A DNA stretch of 5,470 bases, taken from Syntrophomonadaceae bacterium (GTDB lineage Bacteria; Bacillota_B; Syntrophomonadia; Syntrophomonadales; Syntrophomonadaceae). A program made the position numbers and the translations under genes. The stretch covers positions 1-5,470 of the forward strand of contig DAOUSQ010000081.1 in the NCBI GenBank assembly GCA_030627145.1, in the 5' to 3' direction. The notes under the pieces were generated by a model. It saw only the letters and a list, made by a program, of their open reading frames with translations. It ran no database searches and was not told the origin of the DNA. Below, piece after piece: positions 1 to 5,142 of the stretch; positions within the stretch are counted from its first letter, which is position 1, and every line of letters begins with the position of its first letter.

Positions 1-75
1 CTAAAAATGTCCTTTTTTCGTTTTGCATGAAGTGAATGATTTCTCAAATGGACTTTTCGCAATGGAATCACGGCT

Positions 76-282
76 TTATTTCAGTTTTTTTATTTTTATA
101 TGTTTTATAAACGAACTATTGCGAATCCACTGCATTATTTTGGATATTATCTTTGCAGCAATAAAAACTTTTATTAAGTAAATAGCAATAATAATTATCC
201 AGTGATAAATAGTAATATCATAATTAATAAGTTGATAAATAATACTGTTGGTGTACTCTAATAAAGCGTCCAAAATTAACAT
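76..282 (-). CDS. Small one-pass membrane protein, hypothetical
   Basis: A 68-codon frame that I do not recognise as a named family. It has one strongly hydrophobic stretch at about residues 25-45 (IYHWIIIIAIYLIKVFIAA), then a basic tail rich in Lys and Ile, so a single-pass inner-membrane protein with the positive tail inside is the natural reading. The start is uncertain: an AGAAGG motif (284-289, minus strand) is only 1 nt from the ATG, but 10 nt from an in-frame TTG at codon 4, which would give 65 residues. A possible -10 box lies about 40 bp upstream. A short hydrophobic protein with a cationic tail could also be a type I toxin-like or phage-like peptide, but nothing in the neighbourhood supports that. 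Low-complexity AT-rich DNA can produce such frames by chance, so confidence that it is expressed is moderate at best. Confidence 0.42.
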   Translation of the reverse strand: MLILDALLEYTNSIIYQLINYDITIYHWIIIIAIYLIKVFIAAKIISKIMQWIRNSSFIKHIKIKKLK

Positions 283-321
283 ACCTTCTTATCTCATACA
301 AATAATCATTTCCTATAATGT

Positions 322-327
322 ATTATA
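322..327 (-). promoter_or_regulatory. Possible -10 box for the small membrane protein gene
   Basis: The minus strand reads a consensus TATAAT here, about 40 bp upstream of the start at 282. No good -35 box is visible at 16-18 bp spacing, so the call rests on the -10 hexamer in an AT-rich stretch. A second TATAAT on the plus strand (314-319) makes a 6-bp inverted repeat with it, and nothing obvious is transcribed from that side. Confidence 0.25.
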
Positions 328-339
328 ACCTATTTTAAA

Positions 340-486
340 TTACTGTTGGTCATTTCTATTTTTTAATCTTTTCTCCAAAACCATTGTAAATTCCGAAAAA
401 TCTCCTTGCCTGGTTACTACTTCTATAAATTCTTTTTCTATATTTTTTAACTCCTCCACTGCAATTTGGTATACTATATCTAACAT
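340..486 (-). pseudogene. Truncated N-terminus of a probable ISLre2/UPF0236-type transposase
   Basis: A 48-codon frame starting with ATG at 486, preceded by a near-perfect AAGGAGG ribosome binding site (496-502, minus strand) at 9-nt spacing. The product begins MLDIVYQIAVEELKNIEKEF and contains the acidic, helical segment DFSEFTMVLEKRLK before stopping at once after a polar tail (NRNDQQ). From memory, N-termini of ISLre2-family (UPF0236) transposases have this pattern, a helical start with a 'F-(S/T)-E-F-x-LEKRL' block that would normally be followed by several hundred residues. The catalytic part is absent, so this reads as the 5' relic of an insertion sequence cut at about position 355-365. 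The alternative is a genuine 48-residue protein, since the start signal is excellent. The family assignment comes from pattern memory and is moderately sure at best. Confidence 0.5.
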
Positions 487-549
487 AGGGATTCGCCTCC
501 TTGATTTTTGTATTTTTTTTAAATCTATTTTATCAGAGGCGCAATCCCT
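487..549 (-). repeat. Inverted repeat enclosing the ribosome binding site of the 48-codon frame
   Basis: The arm at 487-499 (AGGGATTCGCCTC) is complementary to 536-549 (GAGGCGCAATCCCT) along 13 base pairs, with one unpaired base at 542. In a minus-strand transcript the downstream arm contains most of the GGAGG of the ribosome binding site and ends directly before the ATG at 486. The loop is about 36 nt and A-rich. Folding would hide the translation start. Several IS elements use such structures to block transposase translation from read-through transcripts. That role here is inference. Confidence 0.5.
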
Positions 550-732
550 TTTCTTTTTCCCCTTTAATTTTTCCTACAATAACTTTACACTATGTTTTTT
601 ATATTTTTTAACAGTCCTATGATAAAGTATCAAAAGCATTTGTTCCTGTGGATGAAGGGGGATAAAGGCGAGCGATCTTACGACATATGGTATCACCATT
701 AGAGAATAAAAATTGAAGTCAATCAGTTGTTA

Positions 733-2223
733 CTAAAGCAGGGGGGAGTATTCAGTTTGTTTTATTGAAGGATTGACTATCTGCCAGTAGCATTGGCCAA
801 GCTTTTTTATGCCCTTTTCAATATCTTCAGGATAAACGGCTGCAAAACTTAACCTGAACTTATTTATATCTCGATTATCGGGATAAAACAGGTTGCCTGG
901 AGTGATAACCACCTGTTCTTTAAGGCACTGCTGGGAGAACAAATTGGGTGAACAGTTATCTGGCAAAGTAATCCAAAAAGTCAATCCACCGCCAGGTTGA
1001 TAATAAGTAATATCCTCTGGTAAATGAATATTCATAGAGTCAAGCATTAAATTATATCTCTGCTGGTAAATATCTTTCATAAACTGAATGTGTTTTTTCC
1101 ACATATTATTTCTTAAATAAAGGTCAAAAGCTCTCTGCATTAAACCTGAGGTGGATATATCTGACGTGTGTTTTGCTGCAATAAGACCGGATATCACGCT
1201 TTGTGGTGACAATAAAAAGGCAACTCTTAATCCCGGCATAAAAATCTTTGAAAAACTCTTGATATAAATTACATTATCTTTATCATCCAGCGCTTTTAAA
1301 GGATACCTTATTATTCCATCATAATAAAGATCAGTGAAAGAATCATCTTCGACTATACAAATATTTTTCCTGCTGCATAACTCCAAAAGAGCCTTTTTTT
1401 TCTTTTCACTGTAACAGTATCCAGTAGGATTTTGAAAATTAGGCATAACATAAATTAATTTTGGATAGTAGAGTTTTACTGCTTCTTCTAATCCCTCAAT
1501 AGATATCCCATCCGGTTCGATATCTACCGGAATAATATTTACTCCCCTTGATTTAAGTGCGGCGATTGCACCGGTGTAAGTTGGATTTTCTGTTATAACA
1601 TAATCTCCAAAATTAAGCAGGGATTTTGCAACAATATCAATACCCTGCTGGGCACCTGAGATAATCTGGATATTGTTTATACCTGCTTTAATTTTATTTT
1701 TCTTCAAATAGATAGAAATACTTTCCCTTAATGGAAAAAACCCCTGACTTTCCTGATAACCAAAAGCATTACCTCTATCACGGTCAAGTACCTCATTTAA
1801 TATATTCTTAAAATCTTCAACAGGAAAAAGTTCTGGAGTGGGAATGGCACTGGCAAAATTAATGGTATCTGCAGTGATTTTCACCTGTCCCCAGTCCATT
1901 ATTTCTAACTCGGGAACCCCGGGTATCTGCGATACGTTTTTGGGGGTAGAATTTTTATTGCTTGTTTTTCCCAGGTGGGGCAGTACATAAGTACCGCTGC
2001 CTACCTTTGAATGAACCAGGTGTTCTTGTTCCAGCATTCTGTAGGCATTTACAACAGTGCTATTATTGATTCCCAGTTCCCGGGCAAGTTTTCTAACAGG
2101 AGGTAACTTTTCATTTTCTTTAAAGGTTTTATTAATAATAAGGGCTTTTAGCTGTTGATACAGCTGATGATATAACGTTAATGAACTATTTCTATCTAAT
2201 TGTAACGATACAAAACTATTCAT
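733..2223 (-). CDS. pdxR: PdxR, MocR-family PLP-responsive regulator of pdxST
   Basis: A 496-residue transcription factor with the MocR layout. Residues about 11-80 form a GntR-type winged helix (LYHQLYQQLK, then PPVRKLARELGINNSTVVNAYRMLE, with GSGTYV ending the wing). After a linker comes a fold-type I aminotransferase-like domain (about 118-480). Cofactor-site motifs visible are NPTG (265-268), VEDDSF (291-296), SFSK with Lys326 as the expected PLP Schiff-base lysine, and RLSF with Arg457. PdxR proteins bind PLP as a sensor and do not need to catalyse transamination. In characterised Gram-positive cases they activate pdxST, and in some they also repress themselves. The length is normal for the family. 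The ATG at 2223 has a GGAGGG site 5 nt upstream. Divergence from pdxS, plus a repeated operator-like sequence, makes PdxR much more likely than another MocR protein such as GabR. I found no convincing terminator after the stop. Confidence 0.92.
   Translation of the reverse strand: MNSFVSLQLDRNSSLTLYHQLYQQLKALIINKTFKENEKLPPVRKLARELGINNSTVVNAYRMLEQEHLVHSKVGSGTYVLPHLGKTSNKNSTPKNVSQIPGVPELEIMDWGQVKITADTINFASAIPTPELFPVEDFKNILNEVLDRDRGNAFGYQESQGFFPLRESISIYLKKNKIKAGINNIQIISGAQQGIDIVAKSLLNFGDYVITENPTYTGAIAALKSRGVNIIPVDIEPDGISIEGLEEAVKLYYPKLIYVMPNFQNPTGYCYSEKKKKALLELCSRKNICIVEDDSFTDLYYDGIIRYPLKALDDKDNVIYIKSFSKIFMPGLRVAFLLSPQSVISGLIAAKHTSDISTSGLMQRAFDLYLRNNMWKKHIQFMKDIYQQRYNLMLDSMNIHLPEDITYYQPGGGLTFWITLPDNCSPNLFSQQCLKEQVVITPGNLFYPDNRDINKFRLSFAAVYPEDIEKGIKKLGQCYWQIVNPSIKQTEYSPLL
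2198..2213. promoter_or_regulatory. Putative PdxR operator inside the start of pdxR
   Basis: The plus strand reads AATTGTAACGATACAA. Its core is a perfect inverted repeat, TTGTA-ACGA-TACAA. It matches the intergenic site at 2298-2313 at 15 of 16 positions, the only change being A for T at position 7. It covers codons 4-9 of pdxR, downstream of the predicted pdxR promoter, so a bound regulator could act as a roadblock or help form a loop. Assignment to PdxR is inferred from position and repetition. Confidence 0.55.
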
Positions 2224-2270
2224 TATTCCCTCCGCTTTTTATTGACATTATTAAAGACAATATGTAATAA

Positions 2271-2299
2271 TTCATATCAATATCCAAACAATTTAACAA
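2271..2299 (-). promoter_or_regulatory. Predicted pdxR promoter
   Basis: On the minus strand, TTGTTA (2299-2294) is followed after 17 bp by TATGAA (2276-2271). A TG lies one base before the -10 hexamer, giving an extended -10. Transcription would begin near 2264, leaving a leader of about 40 nt before the ATG at 2223. The -35 box lies inside the palindrome at 2294-2305 and overlaps the pdxS -35 box. Confidence 0.5.
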
Positions 2300-2321
2300 T
2301 TGTTACGATACAATTTATTAT
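2293..2321 (+). promoter_or_regulatory. Predicted pdxST promoter
   Basis: TTAACA (2293-2298) and TATTAT (2316-2321) each match the sigma-A consensus at 5 of 6 positions and are exactly 17 bp apart. Transcription would start near 2328, about 30 nt before the pdxS ATG. The spacer is almost completely filled by the operator-like sequence at 2298-2313, which points to direct regulation at this promoter. Confidence 0.6.
2294..2313. promoter_or_regulatory. Putative PdxR operator in the pdxR-pdxS intergenic region
   Basis: Two overlapping symmetric elements lie here. The first is the perfect 12-bp palindrome TAACAATTGTTA (2294-2305). The second is AATTGTTACGATACAA (2298-2313), a near-palindrome with half sites TTGTT and TACAA around ACGA. 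The latter is repeated at 2198-2213. It sits between the -35 and -10 boxes of the pdxS promoter and touches the -35 box of the pdxR promoter, the place expected for a regulator controlling both genes. Confidence 0.6.
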
Positions 2322-2357
2322 ACCACTTAATAAAGAGATTACAAAGGAGGATTTATA

Positions 2358-3227
2358 ATGGAACGTTACACCCTGAATAAAAATTTGGCTAAAATGCTTA
2401 AAGGCGGAGTAATTATGGATGTGGTAAATGTTGAACAGGCGGTTATTGCGGAGAATGCGGGAGCAGTAGCTGTTATGGCTTTAGAGAGAGTTCCTGCTGA
2501 TATTAGAAAAAATGGCGGAGTTGCCCGTATGTCAGACCCCAAAATGATTAAAGAAATAAAGAGCGCGGTAAGCATACCGGTTATGGCCAAGGTGAGAATA
2601 GGGCATTTTGTGGAGGCGCAGATATTAGAGGCAATAGGGATCGACTTTATTGATGAAAGTGAAGTGCTGACCCCGGCTGATGAAATATATCATATTGATA
2701 AGAAAAGTTTTGCTATTCCATTTGTCTGTGGGGCCAGGGACCTGGGTGAAGCTCTACGAAGAATTGGTGAAGGTGCAGCAATGATACGTACCAAGGGAGA
2801 AGCAGGTACAGGAAACGTGGTAGAAGCAGTCAGACATATGCGCTGTATAATGTCAGATATGAGAAAAGTACAGCTTATGCCGGCAGAAGAGAGGATGGCA
2901 TTTGCGAAAGAAATTGGAGCACCGGTACACCTGGTTGACTATGTAGCCGAAAATAAAAAGTTACCCGTTGTTAATTTTGCAGCAGGTGGAATAGCGACCC
3001 CGGCAGATGCAGCTTTGATGATGCAGTTAGGCTGTGATGGGATTTTTGTTGGTTCAGGGATATTCAAATCTGAAAACCCGGAGAAAAGAGCTGCCGCTAT
3101 AGTAAAGGCAACTACCCATTACAATGAACCGGAAATTATTGTGCAGGTATCAGAAGGTCTGGGAGAGGCTATGTATGGACTTGAGATTGATAAATTAGAA
3201 GATCAATATGCCAAACGGGGATGGTAA
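2358..3227 (+). CDS. pdxS: PdxS, pyridoxal 5'-phosphate synthase synthase subunit
   Basis: A 289-residue (beta/alpha)8-barrel enzyme of the SNZ/PdxS family, close to the usual 290-295 residues. It condenses ribose 5-phosphate, glyceraldehyde 3-phosphate and ammonia to PLP in the DXP-independent pathway in the cytoplasm. The ammonia comes from PdxT, and twelve PdxS subunits normally form a double-hexamer core that PdxT decorates. The family signatures are intact: GGVIMDVVN with Asp21, [11 protein letters not shown] with Lys78 (equivalent to Lys81 of Bacillus subtilis), [10 protein letters not shown] with Lys146 (equivalent to Lys149), and the phosphate-binding loops [13 protein letters not shown] and GIFVGSGIF. 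The start has a strong AAAGGAGG site 7 nt upstream. The gene leads a two-gene operon with pdxT, 2 nt before the preferred pdxT start. Its predicted promoter contains an operator-like site, so PdxR control is likely. Confidence 0.98.
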   Translation: MERYTLNKNLAKMLKGGVIMDVVNVEQAVIAENAGAVAVMALERVPADIRKNGGVARMSDPKMIKEIKSAVSIPVMAKVRIGHFVEAQILEAIGIDFIDESEVLTPADEIYHIDKKSFAIPFVCGARDLGEALRRIGEGAAMIRTKGEAGTGNVVEAVRHMRCIMSDMRKVQLMPAEERMAFAKEIGAPVHLVDYVAENKKLPVVNFAAGGIATPADAALMMQLGCDGIFVGSGIFKSENPEKRAAAIVKATTHYNEPEIIVQVSEGLGEAMYGLEIDKLEDQYAKRGW

Positions 3228-3229
3228 TA

Positions 3230-3814
3230 ATGATAAGAATTGGTGTTCTTGCTTTGCAGGGGGCAGTATCTGAGCATATAGACTGCCTGAAACGCATTGA
3301 AAATGTAGAATCAGTAGAAGTAAAAAAAACTAGTGATCTGCAGAATATCGATGGTCTTATTCTACCTGGCGGTGAAAGTACAACCATGGGAAAACTGCTG
3401 GTAGAATACAACATGGTTGAACCAATCCATGCTAATATTCTAAAAGGGATGCCGGTCTGGGGGACCTGTGCAGGGATGATTTTGCTGGCAGAAAATATTG
3501 TAAGTGAGCCTGAGCGTTACCTGCAGGTCCTAGATGTATCTGTTCGTCGCAATGGTTATGGAGGGCAATTAGATAGTTTCCAAACCAGTGCTATTATTCC
3601 CAAAATTGCTTCACATCCATTGCCCTTAATCTTCATACGTGCTCCTTATATAGAGCAGGTTGGGAACAAGGTGGAAATACTTTTGACATTGGAAAACAAA
3701 GTGGTAGCTGTGGAACAGGATAATATCCTGGCAACATCCTTTCATCCCGAGTTGACGAGGGATTTGAGTTTCCATAAATATTTTGTTAGTAAAACTCGGC
3801 TCGCAACGGCATGA
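3230..3814 (+). CDS. pdxT: PdxT, pyridoxal 5'-phosphate synthase glutaminase subunit
   Basis: A class I glutamine amidotransferase of the SNO/PdxT family, 194 residues, near the typical 196. It hydrolyses glutamine and channels the ammonia into PdxS. The N-terminus IGVLALQGAVSEH is characteristic. PGGEST (47-52) forms the oxyanion/glutamine-binding region, Cys80 in GTCAGM is the nucleophile, and His172 and Glu174 in FHPEL complete the catalytic triad. RRNGYGGQ (106-113) is also typical. I chose the ATG at 3230, which follows CGGGGA by 8 nt and gives the family-like MIRIGVL. An in-frame ATG at 3221 overlaps the pdxS end, has no usable spacing from a ribosome binding site, and would add only three residues. 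The 2-nt gap after pdxS suggests translational coupling and matched subunit amounts. Confidence 0.97.
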   Translation: MIRIGVLALQGAVSEHIDCLKRIENVESVEVKKTSDLQNIDGLILPGGESTTMGKLLVEYNMVEPIHANILKGMPVWGTCAGMILLAENIVSEPERYLQVLDVSVRRNGYGGQLDSFQTSAIIPKIASHPLPLIFIRAPYIEQVGNKVEILLTLENKVVAVEQDNILATSFHPELTRDLSFHKYFVSKTRLATA

Positions 3815-3875
3815 AAGACAATAGACATATAGCCATTTTTCAATAACCACTTTTGGAGTGATTAATGAACAAGAA

Positions 3876-3915
3876 ATAATAATGAGGGGATAGACGATTA
3901 TCCCCTCATTATTAT
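3876..3915. terminator. Bidirectional terminator between pdxT and tRNA-Ala
   Basis: Arms 3876-3892 and 3899-3915 pair perfectly over 17 bp around a 6-nt loop (GACGAT), with a GGGGATA/TATCCCC core next to the loop. On the plus strand the right arm ends in a U-rich ATTATTAT. On the minus strand the far side reads ATTATTATTTCTTG. The hairpin lies 61 bp after the pdxT stop and 13 bp beyond the tRNA 3' end, so it can end both convergent transcripts. Confidence 0.85.
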
Positions 3916-3928
3916 ACAAACAATTTAC

Positions 3929-4004
3929 TGGTGGAGACGATGGGATTCGAACCCACGACCCCCTCGTTGCGAACGAGGTGCTCTCCCAGCTGAGCCACGC
4001 CCCC
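3929..4004 (-). tRNA. tRNA-Ala, anticodon CGC
   Basis: A complete 76-nt cloverleaf on the minus strand with encoded CCA (3931-3929). The acceptor stem GGGGGCG/CGTCTCC contains the G3:U70 wobble pair that defines alanine identity. The D arm is GCTC-AGCTGGGA-GAGC. The anticodon arm is CCTCG-TTCGCAA-CGAGG, with CGC at 3971-3969 reading GCG codons. A 5-nt variable loop follows, then the T arm GTGGG-TTCGAAT-CCCAT with a G-U pair at its base. The promoter-like palindrome upstream ends about 11 bp from the mature 5' end and the terminator lies just downstream, so it is a solitary transcription unit. CGC is the specialised wobble reader for GCG. A TGC-anticodon tRNA elsewhere would be expected to cover most Ala codons. 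Confidence 0.98.
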
Positions 4005-4014
4005 ACACCACTAC

Positions 4015-4051
4015 AATTATAGCATATTTCCTCCTGATATATGCTATAATT
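4015..4051. promoter_or_regulatory. Symmetric divergent promoter between tRNA-Ala and the DUF169 gene
   Basis: Arms 4015-4027 and 4039-4051 form a perfect 13-bp inverted repeat around an 11-nt centre. Each arm carries TGCTATAAT, an extended -10 element: on the minus strand TATAAT is 4021-4016, and on the plus strand it is 4045-4050. Minus-strand initiation near 4009 would give the tRNA a leader of about 5 nt, which is typical. Plus-strand initiation near 4057 would give the DUF169 gene a leader of about 150 nt. Good -35 hexamers are not visible on either side, in keeping with extended -10 promoters. The symmetry might also be an operator. Confidence 0.55.
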
Positions 4052-4206
4052 ACAAATAATACAATTGGTAGCTATTTGAAGGGCAATGAAGATTCCTGAG
4101 GTTATGACATGAAAGAAAGTTATTGTTTATCTTGGACATTTTTGGGAATGCAAGGCTCTTCATAGACATTGATTTTTCTTATACTCATTATATTAAGGAG
4201 GGGAAT

Positions 4207-4935
4207 ATGTTGAATTATCAGGAATTGTCTGAAGAATTAACCCGTATTTTAAAATTGGATTTATCTCCTATTGGAGTAAAGTTTCTAAAAGAAGGGGAAG
4301 TAAAGGCATTTCAAAATTATAATTCTGATGTGAAATACACTTTTTGTCAATTTCTTATGAAAGCTCAGGAGGGAGAAAAACTCCTGGCTAACGCAGATAA
4401 TATATCATGTGCAAATGGTGCTTCCGCGTTAGGATTTAGGCCGGTTCCAGATAAGCTTAAGACAGGAGAGTTTTTAGAGAAATTAGGGAGTTTTGAAAAA
4501 GAAGCAGGTAGAACGACAATGGAGGATTTGCCTCGATTTGAACTTAACAGGTATGCAGCTATTGCTGTATCTTTGTTGGCAAATGCTGACTTTGAGCCTG
4601 ATGTAATCTCGGTACAGAGCAAACCAGAACATCTCATGTGGTTAACTTTAGGAGTTCTTCATCATGAAGGGGGACGATTAAATTTTAGTACTGCTATTTC
4701 CAATGGAACCTGTGTTGATATAACGGTTGTTCCTCATCTTACTCAAAAAATTAATGTTACTTTGGGTTGTTATGGTTGCCGGAATGCTACCAGTATACCC
4801 GATGACCATTTATTGGCAGGATTCCCGGGAAATCAATTGGAATTTATTGTGCGTTCACTACGCATGCTTGAAGAAAAATCCATGCCGAGGGCCAGAGAGA
4901 AAAAAGCGTATAACCGATTGATAAATTCCAAATAG
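4207..4935 (+). CDS. DUF169 family protein, function unknown
   Basis: A 242-residue soluble protein that I place in DUF169 (PF02596), an uncharacterised family found in archaea and anaerobic bacteria. Recognisable blocks are LDLSPIGVKF (17-26), YTFCQFL (44-50), the block at 66-78 (ISCANGASALGF), NGTCVDITVVPH (166-177) and TLGCYGCR (185-192), followed by IPDDHLLAGFPG (197-208). Five cysteines (47, 68, 169, 188, 191) lie mostly in these conserved blocks, so metal or cluster binding, or redox chemistry, is possible but unproven. There is no signal peptide or membrane segment. The ATG at 4207 has a strong AAGGAGGGG site 3 nt upstream. An in-frame TTG at 4123 would add 28 residues of non-conserved sequence with no ribosome binding site, so I reject it. 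The gene stands alone, with a promoter-like element about 155 bp upstream and a terminator directly after the stop. No link to B6 synthesis is visible beyond proximity. Confidence 0.88.
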   Translation: MLNYQELSEELTRILKLDLSPIGVKFLKEGEVKAFQNYNSDVKYTFCQFLMKAQEGEKLLANADNISCANGASALGFRPVPDKLKTGEFLEKLGSFEKEAGRTTMEDLPRFELNRYAAIAVSLLANADFEPDVISVQSKPEHLMWLTLGVLHHEGGRLNFSTAISNGTCVDITVVPHLTQKINVTLGCYGCRNATSIPDDHLLAGFPGNQLEFIVRSLRMLEEKSMPRAREKKAYNRLINSK

Positions 4936-4967
4936 AGCCAACAAAAATACGTGGCTTTTTTGTTGGC
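4936..4967 (+). terminator. Terminator-like hairpin after the DUF169 gene
   Basis: It starts one base after the TAG stop. Two mutually exclusive folds are possible. AGCCA (4936-4940) pairs with TGGCT (4952-4956) and is followed by five more T, a weak classical intrinsic terminator. Alternatively GCCAACAAAAA (4937-4947) pairs over 11 bp with TTTTTGTTGGC (4957-4967), which uses up the U-tract. Either way it is the likely end of the transcript. Confidence 0.6.
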
Positions 4968-4995
4968 CTAACACTATCAATTCCTATAGTAATGA

Positions 4996-5133
4996 TTAAG
5001 CAAGAGGCTCAGTATTTTTTAATTCATATTCCAGTATACCAAAAACCATATAATAGTGTATTTTTGTATCATGTAAAGCCATTTGAACACTCTCGTAGGC
5101 ATATTTATTATGCAGGTAATGTATAATATTCAT
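4996..5133 (-). pseudogene. Downstream half of an interrupted small gene, or separate 45-aa frame
   Basis: A 45-codon frame with ATG at 5133 and TAA at 4996-4998. The product ([17 protein letters not shown] at its start, NTEPLA at its end) is rich in aromatic residues and matches no family I know. It lies in exactly the same frame as the segment at 5143-5316, separated only by one TAG and three sense codons. It has no convincing ribosome binding site of its own, which favours its being the C-terminal half of one broken gene. A 44-codon frame on the opposite strand covers the same bases, so coding direction is uncertain. Confidence 0.3.
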
Positions 5134-5142
5134 AGTGTTGAC

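Noticed and set aside
1..75. Imperfect direct repeat (AATGtccTTTTTTCG / AATGgacTTTTCG) and an open minus-strand frame leaving the window
   Set aside because: The repeat is short and T-rich, and the frame has no start signal or recognisable content within the window.
687..699. Small hairpin ATGGT-atc-ACCAT as a terminator for pdxR
   Set aside because: The stem is only 5 bp and no U-tract follows on either strand.
2366..2590. Minus-strand frame opposite the start of pdxS
   Set aside because: It is an antisense shadow of a clearly identified gene with intact catalytic motifs and has no independent signals.
3221..3229. Alternative pdxT start at the ATG overlapping the pdxS end
   Set aside because: The GGGG stretch abuts this ATG, leaving no proper spacing. 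The next ATG at 3230 has 8-nt spacing and matches the usual PdxT N-terminus.
3169..3414. Minus-strand frame across the pdxS-pdxT junction
   Set aside because: It is antisense to two well-supported genes, with no recognisable protein content.
3626..4006. 126-codon minus-strand frame across the tRNA
   Set aside because: It runs antisense to pdxT, across the terminator and through the tRNA gene on its own strand. Its start is the tRNA sequence itself, so it is not a gene.
4123..4206. N-terminal extension of the DUF169 protein from an in-frame TTG
   Set aside because: No ribosome binding site precedes the TTG, while the ATG at 4207 follows AAGGAGGGG and gives a family-like N-terminus. The extra residues look like translated leader.
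4365..4637. Minus-strand frame opposite the DUF169 gene
   Set aside because: It is an antisense shadow. The plus strand carries the family motifs and the ribosome binding site.
4727..4921. Alternate-frame plus-strand frame within the DUF169 gene
   Set aside because: It overlaps the conserved C-terminal part of the real gene in another frame and has no ribosome binding site.
4992..5126. 44-codon plus-strand frame opposite the 45-codon minus-strand frame
   Set aside because: No ribosome binding site, and it follows a terminator. The minus-strand reading links with a longer coding-like frame, although neither is certain.
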